Shown piece by piece: positions 8,093 through 17,918 of a DNA stretch of 64,000 nt. Every line of letters begins with the position of its first letter. Position 1 is the first letter of the stretch. The notes under the pieces are model-generated. The model saw only the letters and a program-made list of their open reading frames with translations, did not search any database and was not told the DNA's origin. The stretch spans positions 29,995 through 93,994 of the forward strand of contig JAJBUA010000033.1 in assembly GCA_020860565.1 (NCBI GenBank), in the 5' to 3' direction. The position numbers and the translations under genes are program-made. The stretch is from Clostridiales bacterium (GTDB lineage: Bacteria > Bacillota > Clostridia > Lachnospirales > Lachnospiraceae).

Positions 8093-10276
8093 CTAATCCA
8101 TCGGAAAGAACGTCAGACTATAACTCTCCAGCACCTCACCGGTACTCGCATTCACCACTTCCACTTCCCCGTCCGAACTGCCATTAATGCTCTCAATACT
8201 GGTAAAATTAATCGGAATGACCGTATCACCGGTAACTGTCACAGGCGCCGTCAGCTCTTTATAAACATCCTTCCCATTGGTTACCTGATGCAGCCGGATG
8301 CTGATCGTCATGCTCGCCGTTCCCGCACCGGGACCGATCAGATTCTTTAATTCATAAACATCACTGATCGACGCCACATATCGCTGCGTGCTGACAGTCT
8401 CCGTCACCGCCTCCTCAGGTCCGGCGCTGATCACATAGTCGACCGTTCCGCCAATCACGATCTTCGTCCCGGCATCCACAGACTGGCTGATAATCGTACC
8501 TCTGGCAACTTCATCACTGTATTCCAGCACGGTCGCTCCCGGAGAAAGTCCTGCTTCCGCCAGCAGTGCGATGGCCTCCTCTTCGGTCAGCCCTGTGATC
8601 GCAGGCGCCTCCACGGTTTCAGCATTATCTTCTTCCTGATAACCTCCGCTGCTCACATAAAGCGTCACGACAGAACCCTCTGCCGCCAGTTCCGGCGTAT
8701 ATCCGATCACATCGCCCGCCTCAACCGAATCATTCTCCACGGTCTCGGTCACCACTTCCAGGTTCATCGCCTTCAGGATCCGGATGGCAGACGCGGCATC
8801 CATATTTTCAATATCAAGCGCAGTAATATCCACCTTATCCGTCCCGTTGCTGACCGTGACAGTAACTTCCGACCATTTTACGATAACCGTTCCCGCTTCC
8901 GGTTCCTGACGGATCACCGATTCTTTTGCCACATCATCTGAATACTCATACGTAAATCTGGGTGTGAGATCATTCTCCCGCAGCAGCTGAGAAGCAGCCT
9001 CCTGCGTCATTCCGCTTACATCCGGCGTATAGAGTTCATTATCCCCCAGTTCTGCATCATCAGACTCTTCCGTCTGCGTCGCCGCATAACCGGAGCGAAA
9101 CAGACCTGTCCCGGCCTGAAAGACTCCTCCCAGTTTGGTAAATACCGCAATCAGGACAACCACGATCAAAACGGCGGCTACCACTCCCGCAGCGGTAAAA
9201 AGATGCTCAAATTTCGGTTCTTTTGCTTCATGAACCGACTCCCCCTCTGCTTTTTTTCGCGTCTTTTTTCTCTCGTGTCCCCGATTGTCCGGCAGGGATT
9301 CCCCGTCCGGCTTCTCTTTTTCTCTTGTTTTTGACGATCGGCGGATCTGTGCCAGCTCGCTGTCGCTGATCTTTCTGGTTCCGCCCTCAGGAGCATCCGG
9401 CTGTATTACTGCCTTTTCCGTTTCGTCCGCCGGTTTCCTCACCGTTTCGGTATCCGGCATAACGAGTACATGCCTGAGATCCGCAATCAGCTCATTGACA
9501 TCCGCATAGCGGCGCTCCGGCTTTTTCTCACAGCATTTCAGGATAATCTGCTCCAGTACCTTCGGGATCTCCGGATTGTAAACGCTCGGCGGCACCATCA
9601 CATCTTCCAGATGCGACAGAGCAATCGCCACGGTACTCTCCCCGTTAAACGGCAGCTTCCCGGTTACCATCTCATAGATCGTAATACCCAGAGAATAGAT
9701 ATCGCTCCGCTCATCACTGAATCCGCCGCGCGCCTGTTCCGGCGAAATGTAGTGCACAGATCCCATCGCCGCCGAATTTAACGTCTGAGCCGATACTGCC
9801 CTCGCGATTCCAAAATCCGCGACCTTTACCTTGCCGTCTTTGGAGATCAGCATATTCTGCGGCTTGATATCTCTGTGGATGATATGCTGCTCATGCGCCG
9901 CCGCAATTCCCTGCGCTACCTGAATCGCGATTCCGATACTTTCCTTGATCTCCAGGCGTTCCTTCTTCGCGATATATGCTTTCAGCGTAATCCCTTCCAC
10001 GAGTTCCATTACAATATAATGGATGCTTCCCTCATCGACAACATCATACACGTTGACGATATTCGGATGAGCCAGTCCCGCGGCGGCCTGCGCTTCCATG
10101 TTAAATTTCGATACAAAGTTGCTGTCGTTGCAGAATTCCTCTTTTAATACCTTGATCGCAACCAGTCGGTTCAGTTTGTGGCATCTGGCCTTATAGACTT
10201 CTGACATGCCGCCGGAACCGATCTGTTCCAGGATCTCATAACGATCCTGCAAAAACACTCCGGCCCTCAACATCAC
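8093..10276 (-). CDS. prkC: PASTA-domain Ser/Thr protein kinase (PrkC/Stk1)
   Basis: Membrane-bound Hanks-type kinase that senses peptidoglycan fragments or lipid II and phosphorylates cytoplasmic targets controlling wall synthesis and growth. The kinase domain occupies about residues 10-275: glycine loop GSGGMSEV (20-27), Lys42 in AIK, HRDIKPQN, DFGIA and HYISPEQA. A charged linker, one membrane helix (about 360-385) and three extracellular PASTA repeats follow, then a C-terminal beta domain without a name I recognise. Its ATG at 10276 overlaps the TGA of the phosphatase gene prpC, the standard kinase/phosphatase pairing. The likely substrate IreB is encoded at 44738-45004. Confidence 0.96.
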   Translation of the reverse strand: MMLRAGVFLQDRYEILEQIGSGGMSEVYKARCHKLNRLVAIKVLKEEFCNDSNFVSKFNMEAQAAAGLAHPNIVNVYDVVDEGSIHYIVMELVEGITLKAYIAKKERLEIKESIGIAIQVAQGIAAAHEQHIIHRDIKPQNMLISKDGKVKVADFGIARAVSAQTLNSAAMGSVHYISPEQARGGFSDERSDIYSLGITIYEMVTGKLPFNGESTVAIALSHLEDVMVPPSVYNPEIPKVLEQIILKCCEKKPERRYADVNELIADLRHVLVMPDTETVRKPADETEKAVIQPDAPEGGTRKISDSELAQIRRSSKTREKEKPDGESLPDNRGHERKKTRKKAEGESVHEAKEPKFEHLFTAAGVVAAVLIVVVLIAVFTKLGGVFQAGTGLFRSGYAATQTEESDDAELGDNELYTPDVSGMTQEAASQLLRENDLTPRFTYEYSDDVAKESVIRQEPEAGTVIVKWSEVTVTVSNGTDKVDITALDIENMDAASAIRILKAMNLEVVTETVENDSVEAGDVIGYTPELAAEGSVVTLYVSSGGYQEEDNAETVEAPAITGLTEEEAIALLAEAGLSPGATVLEYSDEVARGTIISQSVDAGTKIVIGGTVDYVISAGPEEAVTETVSTQRYVASISDVYELKNLIGPGAGTASMTISIRLHQVTNGKDVYKELTAPVTVTGDTVIPINFTSIESINGSSDGEVEVVNASTGEVLESYSLTFFPMD

Positions 10277-11016
10277 GACTGCACCTCACTTATCTGAGGC
10301 TCGATCAGAATCACCGAAATATTGTCCTTGCCGCCATTCCGGTTTGCTGCATCAACCAGCCCCCCTGCCTGCTTTTCCAACGTTTCCTCTGTCCGGATAA
10401 TATACTCCATTTCAAATTCGTCGACCATGTTGCTCAGGCCGTCCGAACACATCAGAATCCGGTCGCCCGCCTTGCATTTCAATGCGTAAAGATCCGCATC
10501 TACGGTTCTCTCGACGCCAAGAGCGCGCGTAATATAATTTTTCTTTTCCTGATAATCCCTGCTTCCCCGTTTCATCATACCCATTGCCACCAGTTCTTCC
10601 ACATAAGAATGATCCCTCGTGACCTGCTCCAGTTCATCACGCAGCAGATACAGACGGCTGTCCCCGATATTCGCAATATAAAGGACGTTACCACGGATCG
10701 TAGCGATCACCAGCGTACTTCCCATCCCGGCAAGTTCCGGTTTCTCATTCGCCAGATCATAAAGTTCACGATTGACCGCCTTGACCCCATCCTTTAAGAT
10801 CCCATGTACATCTTTTAACGGAAATTTTTTTTCAAAGAAGCTGACCAGATGCTCCACGGCATAGCGGGAAGCATAGTCACCTGCCTGATGACCTCCCATA
10901 CCGTCAGCAAGAATAAAAAGATTTTCCAGAGAACCGACATTCTCCGTGGATGCGTAGACAAAATCCTGATTTTCACTCCGGTAAATACCTCTGTCTGTCA
11001 GAGCGCATGCTTTCAT
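10273..11016 (-). CDS. prpC: PP2C-type Ser/Thr protein phosphatase
   Basis: Metal-dependent phosphatase that reverses PrkC phosphorylation. PPM-family motifs are complete: RSENQD, ILADGMGGHQAG with the metal-binding Asp and Gly, GSTL, NIGDSRLY, DHS, MCSDGLSNMV and GGKDNIS. 247 residues is normal for the stand-alone soluble form. ATGA overlaps join it to rlmN upstream and prkC downstream, so the three are translationally coupled. Confidence 0.97.
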   Translation of the reverse strand: MKACALTDRGIYRSENQDFVYASTENVGSLENLFILADGMGGHQAGDYASRYAVEHLVSFFEKKFPLKDVHGILKDGVKAVNRELYDLANEKPELAGMGSTLVIATIRGNVLYIANIGDSRLYLLRDELEQVTRDHSYVEELVAMGMMKRGSRDYQEKKNYITRALGVERTVDADLYALKCKAGDRILMCSDGLSNMVDEFEMEYIIRTEETLEKQAGGLVDAANRNGGKDNISVILIEPQISEVQS

Positions 11017-12077
11017 TTCCCGTCACCTTCTTTCTCCTGCAGGCTTTGCAGACTGCTCCGGTAACTTCTCCTGAGCTGCCCGCAGGCGCCGTTGATATCC
11101 CGGCCCATTTCTCTGCGAACCGTCACCGCGATTCCATGATCTTCCAGATAATTCTGAAATTCCCGGATCTCTTTTTGTCCGGACTGCCGGTAATCACGCT
11201 CCCGGATCGGATTGACCGGAATCAGATTCACATGACCGTGCATCGTTCCGATCAGGGAAACCAGTTCCTTTGCCTCCCTGAGATTGTCATTTACTCCCTG
11301 CACCAGACTGTACTCAAACGTCAGCCTTCTGCCGGTCTTCTGAAAATACTTCCGGCACGCGGCAAGGATCTCTTCCAGAGAATAACGGTTTGCTACCGGC
11401 ATCAGCGTCCTGCGCACCTCATCATTCGGCGCATGAAGCGACAGCGCCAAGGTGACTGCCAAGCCCTCATCTGCCAGCCGCAAAATCCCCGGTACGATCC
11501 CGCAGGTAGAAAGAGTGATATTTCTCTGGCTGATATTGAAACCGTTCTCATCTGATACCATACGGATAAAACGGACGACATTGTCATAATTATCCAGCGG
11601 TTCGCCGGAACCCATGATCACAATGTGAGACACCCGTTCGCCGGTGTCCTCACCAATCCGGTAAATCTGCCCCAGCATCTCGGCCGTGCTTAAATTGCGC
11701 TCCAGGCCGTCTAACGTCGACGCGCAGAACCGGCATCCCATCCGGCATCCCACCTGAGAGGAAACACACACCGAATTGCCGTGATGATACTGCATCCACA
11801 CACTTTCAATCACATTGCCGTCCGCAAGGCCCAGCAGATATTTTCGCGTGCCGTCGATCTGAGAAACCCGCACATCCGCCAGTGTAAGCGGAATCAGACA
11901 AAATTTTTTCCGTAGGCGCTCCCGCAGGCTTTTCGGAACATTTGTCATCTCATCATAATCGGATACCTGTCTTTTATGAAGCCATTCGTAAACCTGTCTG
12001 GCCCGAAATGGCTTTTCTCCCAGTTCCCTGCATTCTGTTTCCAGTTCCCCCAGGGTCAGAGAACGAATATCTGTCAT
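11013..12077 (-). CDS. rlmN: Dual-specificity RNA methyltransferase RlmN
   Basis: Radical-SAM enzyme that methylates C2 of A2503 in 23S rRNA and A37 of some tRNAs. The CxxxCxxC cluster motif appears as CRMGCRFC, with GSGEPL for SAM binding. The C-terminal half contains the region of the methyl-carrying Cys. I prefer the ATG at 12077 because GGAG lies 6 bases ahead of it; the alternative ATG at 12089 adds four residues and has a weaker site. It overlaps prpC by 4 bases and follows rsmB by 21 bases. Confidence 0.96.
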   Translation of the reverse strand: MTDIRSLTLGELETECRELGEKPFRARQVYEWLHKRQVSDYDEMTNVPKSLRERLRKKFCLIPLTLADVRVSQIDGTRKYLLGLADGNVIESVWMQYHHGNSVCVSSQVGCRMGCRFCASTLDGLERNLSTAEMLGQIYRIGEDTGERVSHIVIMGSGEPLDNYDNVVRFIRMVSDENGFNISQRNITLSTCGIVPGILRLADEGLAVTLALSLHAPNDEVRRTLMPVANRYSLEEILAACRKYFQKTGRRLTFEYSLVQGVNDNLREAKELVSLIGTMHGHVNLIPVNPIRERDYRQSGQKEIREFQNYLEDHGIAVTVRREMGRDINGACGQLRRSYRSSLQSLQEKEGDGK

Positions 12078-12098
12078 CCTGATCTCCATTCTTTCACT

Positions 12099-13463
12099 TT
12101 AACTTCTATCCCGTTCAAACACAGAAAAGAAGAACCCGTCACACGGATCTACTCCCGGCAGCAGCTGAAGATATCCGTCTTTTAACGTATCCCGGCCGGA
12201 AACCTCCGCGCCTGCCATCTCGATCGGCACCGGCCGGAACGGATGACCTGCCAGAAACCATTCCCGCTGATCCTCATTTTCCGCCCTGCTGATCGTGCAG
12301 GTGCTGTAGACCAGTCTTCCGCCGGGCTTTACATATCCGGCCGCAACTGACAGGATCTCCCGCTGCAAAGCCGCAAGCTGTCCGATCTTATCTGCAGAAA
12401 CCCCGTACTTGATATCCGGCTTTTTGCCGATAATTCCCAGACCGGAACAGGGCAGATCCGCAATCACCAGGTCTGCCTTCTGTTCATAGCGCGGATCAAA
12501 AACTCTGGCATCCCAGACCTCGCTCGCAATATTTGACAGTCCGATACGCTGAATATTCTCATCAATGAGCGCAGTTTTTTCCTCACTCAGGTCTCTTGCA
12601 AGCACCCTTCCGCTCCCATGCAGACGATCCGCGATATCCAGACTCTTGCCGCCCGGCGCCGCGCACACATCGATCACAAAATCATTTTCCTTTGGACAGG
12701 CTGCCGCGCCGACCAGAACCGAACTCACGTCCTGTACCTGAATCCAGCCTCTGGCAAAAGCTTCCAGAGACTCCGGATAATCATATCCGGACAGAAACAG
12801 CACCTGATCCGAAAGCGGACTTCTCTCAACAGTCACTCCCTGTGCCTCAAGGCTCTTTTGGATCTCATCTCCGGACGCACGTCCGGACATACAGCGCACA
12901 CAGGTCGGCTGATCTTCCAGAAACGCTGCAAGCATCTGTTCCGTGATCAAAGCACCATAGCGCGATTTCCACATTTCAATCAGCCAGGAAGGCATCGAAT
13001 ATTTGAATTCCCAGCTGTCAAACACAAATTCTCCCTTTCGTCGGGATATGGTGCGCAAAACTCCATTGACAAACCCCTTCAGTCCGGTAAGCCCCCGGCT
13101 ATCCGCCAGCTTGCCGGCCTCGCTGCACGCCGCACGGTCCGGGACACGGTCCATCCACAGGATCTGATACACTGACATCCGCAAAATCGTGCGGATCAGC
13201 GGCTTCATCTTCACACAGGGTATCGAAGAACACTCATTCAGCACCGCGTCAATCGTCAGCAGACGCTCGATCACTCCCTCCGTCAGCCGTGTGATAAACG
13301 CCCGGTCCTGTTTATCCAGATACTGATATTTGTCCAGCGCCTGCCGGAGAACCCGATGACTGTACTCGCCCTTTTCCAGAATCTCCGTCAGGATCTCCAG
13401 TGAGATCTCTCTGCTCTGGGAAGGTTTGGAATTGCGGACTGGTCTGCGGTTATGATCAGTCAT
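12099..13463 (-). CDS. rsmB: 16S rRNA (cytosine-967-C5)-methyltransferase
   Basis: SAM-dependent methyltransferase of the Fmu/Sun family. The N-terminal NusB-like RNA-binding domain occupies about residues 20-150 and the C-terminal Rossmann fold follows, with VCAAPGGKS (SAM loop), ADLPCSGLG (PC motif) and YSTCTIS (catalytic TC motif). 454 residues is typical. The ATG at 13463 has GGAGG upstream and gives the expected N-terminus; a longer frame to 13535 would read deep into the peptidase gene. It overlaps that gene's 3' end by 8 bases. Confidence 0.96.
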   Translation of the reverse strand: MTDHNRRPVRNSKPSQSREISLEILTEILEKGEYSHRVLRQALDKYQYLDKQDRAFITRLTEGVIERLLTIDAVLNECSSIPCVKMKPLIRTILRMSVYQILWMDRVPDRAACSEAGKLADSRGLTGLKGFVNGVLRTISRRKGEFVFDSWEFKYSMPSWLIEMWKSRYGALITEQMLAAFLEDQPTCVRCMSGRASGDEIQKSLEAQGVTVERSPLSDQVLFLSGYDYPESLEAFARGWIQVQDVSSVLVGAAACPKENDFVIDVCAAPGGKSLDIADRLHGSGRVLARDLSEEKTALIDENIQRIGLSNIASEVWDARVFDPRYEQKADLVIADLPCSGLGIIGKKPDIKYGVSADKIGQLAALQREILSVAAGYVKPGGRLVYSTCTISRAENEDQREWFLAGHPFRPVPIEMAGAEVSGRDTLKDGYLQLLPGVDPCDGFFFSVFERDRS

Positions 13464-14175
13464 TTCTTCTTCGTCCTCCAAATAATACGAGCAGACGGAG
13501 AAGCTGCAGAATCGAGGAAGCCGCAGACGCAACATACGTAAATGCCGCTGCTCTCAGCACAATCTTTGTGTATTCTACCTCCTGGCTTCCCAAAATACCC
13601 ACGTCTCCCAGCAGGTTTGTCGCTCTTGCGGAAGCATTAAACTCCACCGGAAGCGTAATCAGCTGAAATAATACTGCCAGCACGAACATCCAGATCCCAA
13701 ACTCAAGTAACGGCGACATGCCGATCAGAAGTCCGATCACGATCAGCGGCCACGCAAGTCTGCTCCCCAGGCTCGCAACCGGCACAAAGGCGGAACGCAG
13801 ACGCAATGGCCCATAGCCCTGCGCGTCCTGAATCGCATGCCCGCACTCATGCGCAGCCACGCCGATCGCTGCAACCGACGTCTGGCCATATACAACCTGC
13901 GACAGATTCACCGTTTTTGTCCTTGGGTCATAATGATCCGTCAGCTGGCCGGACACCTGCCGGACTGCCACATCGTAAATCCCCTGCGAATGCAGAATCC
14001 GTTCCGCCGCCTGCGCTCCGGTCATACCGCTCATGCTGCGGACTCTGGAATATTTTGCATAGGTAGAGTTTATGCGGGACGAAGCCCACATACAGATCAC
14101 AGCTCCGATCAAAACCAGCATATACGTCCAGTCAAAGCCATAATAACCGTATCCATATCCATAATAAGGCATCAT
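13456..14175 (-). CDS. Neutral zinc metallopeptidase (YugP-like, membrane)
   Basis: Membrane-associated zinc peptidase of the YugP family; its physiological substrate is not known. After a Tyr/Gly-rich start and a first membrane helix comes the zinc motif HECGH (about 110-114) within GVAAHECGHAIQDA. Two further hydrophobic helices sit in the last third and the tail is basic. 239 residues is normal for the family. It lies between fmt and rsmB, a common place in Clostridia, and overlaps rsmB by 8 bases. GGAAGGAG precedes the double ATG; either Met could be the first residue. The 120 bases upstream hold nothing I recognise. Confidence 0.9.
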   Translation of the reverse strand: MMPYYGYGYGYYGFDWTYMLVLIGAVICMWASSRINSTYAKYSRVRSMSGMTGAQAAERILHSQGIYDVAVRQVSGQLTDHYDPRTKTVNLSQVVYGQTSVAAIGVAAHECGHAIQDAQGYGPLRLRSAFVPVASLGSRLAWPLIVIGLLIGMSPLLEFGIWMFVLAVLFQLITLPVEFNASARATNLLGDVGILGSQEVEYTKIVLRAAAFTYVASAASSILQLLRLLVLFGGRRRND

Positions 14176-14295
14176 ATGAAACTCTCCTTCCTTTTCTAAT
14201 CATTACTCTCCCCATCTGTATGGCCGACAGCCAGCTGCGAAAACTAACTCTGTCAACCAGATGCCCTGCGGGTACCTTCCATATGCTACGTCAAA

Positions 14296-15327
14296 TCATC
14301 CTTCCGTCATCTGACCCGCAGGAACTCTTCCCAGCCGCTCTCCTGCCCTGACAGGATATCCGCGCAGGAAAGCCGCCGTATCCATCCGTTTCTTTCCTTC
14401 CAGCTGAAGTGCTGTGATGCTCAGCACACCGTTTCCTGTCTGAACATTCAGTCTGTCTCCCTCAACACCGATAACCTCTCCGCAAAACGCTGATTCGATA
14501 TTTTCTGACGGTCTGTGCCTGTCCGATCCCGCTTCCGGTTGTCCGCCGCCGGATGCCTGACTGTCGACGGTTTCTGACATCACCCCAGCTTCCCATATCT
14601 TCAGGAACTTTCCCTTATAATACGTGTAAGCACTTGGCCATGGATTCAGCCCCCGGATCAGCCGCTCGATCTCACCCGCACTCATCGTCCAGTCAATCTC
14701 TCCCAGAGATTTCGGGATCTTTTTAACATAGGTAGCCTGTCCATGATCCTGCGGTGTGCGGACGGCTGTCCCTTTTTCAATTTTATCGAGCGTAGAAAGG
14801 ATCAGATCTCCGCCCAGGATGCTTAAGCGGTCCGACAGACTTCCTCCTGTCTCCGTGGGATCCAGCCGGATCACCCGTTTTTCCAGCATATCGCCGGTAT
14901 CCATACCGGCATCCATCATCATCGTCGTCACACCGCTTTCCTCATCCCCATTGATCACAGCCCACTGAATCGGAGACGCCCCCCGGTATTTCGGAAGCAG
15001 TGAGGCATGAATATTCACACAGCCATAGCGGGGAATCTGCAGCAGTTCCTCCGGCAGGATCTGGCCGAAAGCAATGACCACACATACGTCCGGAGCCAGT
15101 TCCCGGATCTGGCCGATGAAATCCTCATCTCTCGCACGAACCGGCTGAAGCACCGGGATCCCATACGCCAGCGCTGTCACCTTGACCGGTGACATCTGTA
15201 CTGCCTTTCCACGTCCTTTTGGCTTATCCGGCTGTGTCACAACCGCAGCAATTTCATGTTTCGATGCAACCAGCGCCTGCAATGTCGGTACGGAAAAGTC
15301 CGGCGTCCCCATAAATACGATCCGCAT
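14296..15327 (-). CDS. fmt: Methionyl-tRNA formyltransferase
   Basis: Formylates Met-tRNA-fMet with 10-formyl-THF for translation initiation. The N-terminal Rossmann domain begins MRIVFMGTPDFS; the catalytic NIHASLLPKYRGASPIQW motif carries Asn, His and Ser, and a C-terminal beta-barrel domain follows. The usual length is about 310-315; here it is 343. A Gly/Ser/Gln-rich stretch of about 30 residues (about 250-281) sits at the start of the C-terminal domain. The ATG at 15327 has GGAGGAATAAT ahead of it and lies 1 base past the def stop. The 10-formyl-THF supplier fhs is also in the window. Confidence 0.96.
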   Translation of the reverse strand: MRIVFMGTPDFSVPTLQALVASKHEIAAVVTQPDKPKGRGKAVQMSPVKVTALAYGIPVLQPVRARDEDFIGQIRELAPDVCVVIAFGQILPEELLQIPRYGCVNIHASLLPKYRGASPIQWAVINGDEESGVTTMMMDAGMDTGDMLEKRVIRLDPTETGGSLSDRLSILGGDLILSTLDKIEKGTAVRTPQDHGQATYVKKIPKSLGEIDWTMSAGEIERLIRGLNPWPSAYTYYKGKFLKIWEAGVMSETVDSQASGGGQPEAGSDRHRPSENIESAFCGEVIGVEGDRLNVQTGNGVLSITALQLEGKKRMDTAAFLRGYPVRAGERLGRVPAGQMTEG

Positions 15328-15328
15328 A

Positions 15329-15808
15329 TTATTCCTCCGCCTCTTCTTCCTCAACATCCTTCAGTTCGCCTTCTACCTTTTCCACATACAGATGGCTCTG
15401 CAGATGGTCAATCTCATGGCAAAAGCATCTCGCCAGAAGTCCATCGCCAACATATTCCACCGGCTCCATCTTTTCATTAAAGCAGCGGACAACCACATGA
15501 TCCGGGCGGGTCACGGTACCGCTCTTTCCCGGCACGCTTAAGCACCCCTCCGAATCGGTCTGGCTTCCGCTTGTCTCCACAATCTCCGGATTAATCAGGA
15601 CATATTGGTTTCCATCCTCCACATCGATCACTACAACCTGCTTCAATATGCCAACCTGCGGTGCCGCAAGTCCCACTCCGTTGGATTCGTACATCGTCTC
15701 AAACATATCCTCGATCAGCTGTGTAATCCTCGGAGTCAGTTCCCTGACCGGTTTGCATTTCTTCGTGAGGATCTCATCTCCTATGGTTCTGATTTGTCTG
15801 ACTGCCAT
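15329..15808 (-). CDS. def: Peptide deformylase
   Basis: Removes the formyl group from nascent protein N-termini. Motif 1 GVGLAAPQ (about 44-51), motif 2 EGCLS with the metal-binding Cys, and motif 3 HEIDH with both metal His and the catalytic Glu are present. After motif 3 the sequence reads LQSHLY where many deformylases have LDG followed by a hydrophobic run, a small local difference. 159 residues with an acidic tail is normal. It works with fmt, 1 base downstream, and lies 33 bases after priA. Confidence 0.97.
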   Translation of the reverse strand: MAVRQIRTIGDEILTKKCKPVRELTPRITQLIEDMFETMYESNGVGLAAPQVGILKQVVVIDVEDGNQYVLINPEIVETSGSQTDSEGCLSVPGKSGTVTRPDHVVVRCFNEKMEPVEYVGDGLLARCFCHEIDHLQSHLYVEKVEGELKDVEEEEAEE

Positions 15809-15841
15809 CTTCTTCTCTATCCTTTCCGCTGCCGCATGAAA

Positions 15842-17896
15842 TTAACTGAAATCATACTGTATGACCAGCCTGCGGCAATCCTCGGTTTCTTCCCATCTTT
15901 GTTGGATATACTTCTGGATTCTTACCAGTATATCATAATTTTCATTCTTTAAATATAAAATTTTTCTATAAAAATCATTAACTTTGTAAACCGGCGCCGG
16001 CACCGGACCGATCACCTCGGTCTGCACAGCAAAATGTCTTTTTACCGACATGCCGATCTGCTCCATCATATGAACCATCAGGCGCTCGTCCTTTCCCGCC
16101 ACCTGTATCTGCAGCATATGGAAAAACGGAGGATACGACATCAGTTTCCGATAGGCCATCTCCTGCCGGTAGAACTCTTCATAATCCTGCTCCGCTGCTG
16201 TGCGGATACTGTAATGCTCCGGCATATATGTCTGAATCACGGCAATTCCCGGTTTCTCTCCCCGTCCCGCACGTCCGGCTGCCTGTGTCAGCAGCTGAAA
16301 GGTCCGCTCACCGCAACGGTAATCCGGCGCATAGAGGGAAGTATCTGCGGCCAGTACGCCGACCAGCGTCACGCCGGGAATATCATGTCCCTTTACGATC
16401 ATCTGTGTCCCGATCAGGATATCTGCCTCTCCCCTGGCAAACGCCGAGAGAACGGCCTCATGACCGCCTTTTCTGGCCGTCGTATCCATATCCATCCTCA
16501 GTATCCGCGCGTCCGGGAACTGCCCGCGTGCCATCTCCTCGACCTTCTGCGTACCGATTCCAAATCCGGCCAGATACTCCGAGCCGCATACCGGACAGCT
16601 TCGCATCAGCGGAACCGTGTACCCGCAGTAATGGCACACCAGCCGGGTCTTATGATGCAGGGTCAGCGATACATCACAGTGCGGGCATTTCACCGCGTTT
16701 CCACAGCTTCTGCAGGAAACAAAGTTCGAATACCCGCGCCGATTGATAAATAACATCGTCTGCTCTCCCTGAGCCAGCCGCTCCCGGATCAGAGTCTCCA
16801 GTCTGCGGCTGAAGATCGATTTGTTCCCCTGCTGCATCTCTTCACGCAGATCTATGATCTCTGTGGCTGCCAGACTCTTCGATCGTCCCGCACGTCTGGT
16901 CAGACGCATTTTCTGATAAACACCGCCCTCCGCCTTCGTATAGGCCTCCAGAGACGGCGTCGCCGAACCCATAACAAAAGCCGCGCCGCTTAAGGAAGCC
17001 AGCTTCTCCGCCGCATCTCTGGTATGATATCTTGGTGCCCCTTCTGACCGATAGGCATCTTCCTGTTCCTCGTCCATCACAATCAGCCCCAGATTGGGAA
17101 AAGGCGTGAAAAGGGCCGAGCGCGCTCCGATCATAATATCGGCTTTGCCGTTTCGCGCCCGCTCCATCTGGTCATATTTTTCCCCGGCAGACAGGCGCGA
17201 ATGCATCACACAGATCCGGTCTCCAAACCTGCGGTAAAACCGCAGCACGGTCTGATACGTCAGCGAGATCTCCGGGATCAGCACGATCACCTGTCGGCCG
17301 GTCCCGGTGACATGACGAATCATCTCCATGTACACCTCTGTCTTCCCGCTTCCGGTAATTCCATAGATATAATAAGGCGTCCGGCGTCCGGCGTCATAAT
17401 CAGTGGCAAAGGCATCTGCAATTTTGCGCTGTTCTTCATTCAGCAGAACCGCGCCTCTCTCATCCGGCGATCCTGCTTCCTTCTGCGAAAGCAGGCCCGG
17501 AAGCCATCCGTCCGATACCATCGTCTCTACAACCTTCCGGTTGCGCGCCTTTACAGCTTTTTTCACCGGAAGGACCGTCTTTAACGCCTGATTCATCGTA
17601 GAACCGTAGCGCTCCTTCATCCACCAGGCAAGCTGAATCAGCCTTCTATCTGCCGTGACACTTCCGGCTACAACACCATCCACATCCTTGACTTTATCCG
17701 CGTCGTATCCTTCCACACGGTCAGTGATCTCCACCACATACCCCCTGCGCCGACGGTTTCCCTTTCCAAAAGGCACCGTTACCTGAGTACCGATCTGAAT
17801 CTCTGTCTCCATACTTCCCGGTATCCGATACTGAAAGATACGGTCCACGTTTTCATGGGATATATCAATAATGATACTGGCATAATGATCCGCCAT
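15842..17896 (-). CDS. priA: Primosomal protein N' (replication restart helicase)
   Basis: Superfamily 2 helicase that reloads the replisome at stalled forks. An N-terminal DNA-binding domain is followed by helicase lobes with Walker A GITGSGKTEVY. The Walker B box reads DEEQ rather than the more familiar DEEH. Two zinc-binding clusters (CRSCGNAVKCPHC and CHYCG...CPVCG) sit between the lobes, and QAAGRAGRG is motif VI. 684 residues is on the short side (many are 730-820), but no motif is missing. The start has AGGAGAAG upstream. Confidence 0.96.
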   Translation of the reverse strand: MADHYASIIIDISHENVDRIFQYRIPGSMETEIQIGTQVTVPFGKGNRRRRGYVVEITDRVEGYDADKVKDVDGVVAGSVTADRRLIQLAWWMKERYGSTMNQALKTVLPVKKAVKARNRKVVETMVSDGWLPGLLSQKEAGSPDERGAVLLNEEQRKIADAFATDYDAGRRTPYYIYGITGSGKTEVYMEMIRHVTGTGRQVIVLIPEISLTYQTVLRFYRRFGDRICVMHSRLSAGEKYDQMERARNGKADIMIGARSALFTPFPNLGLIVMDEEQEDAYRSEGAPRYHTRDAAEKLASLSGAAFVMGSATPSLEAYTKAEGGVYQKMRLTRRAGRSKSLAATEIIDLREEMQQGNKSIFSRRLETLIRERLAQGEQTMLFINRRGYSNFVSCRSCGNAVKCPHCDVSLTLHHKTRLVCHYCGYTVPLMRSCPVCGSEYLAGFGIGTQKVEEMARGQFPDARILRMDMDTTARKGGHEAVLSAFARGEADILIGTQMIVKGHDIPGVTLVGVLAADTSLYAPDYRCGERTFQLLTQAAGRAGRGEKPGIAVIQTYMPEHYSIRTAAEQDYEEFYRQEMAYRKLMSYPPFFHMLQIQVAGKDERLMVHMMEQIGMSVKRHFAVQTEVIGPVPAPVYKVNDFYRKILYLKNENYDILVRIQKYIQQRWEETEDCRRLVIQYDFS

Positions 17897-17918
17897 ATAT
17901 TTTCTTCTCCTGCACGAT

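Noticed and set aside
15842..17896. Truncated PriA
   Set aside because: The protein is short for PriA, but all helicase motifs and both zinc clusters are present, so I treat it as intact.
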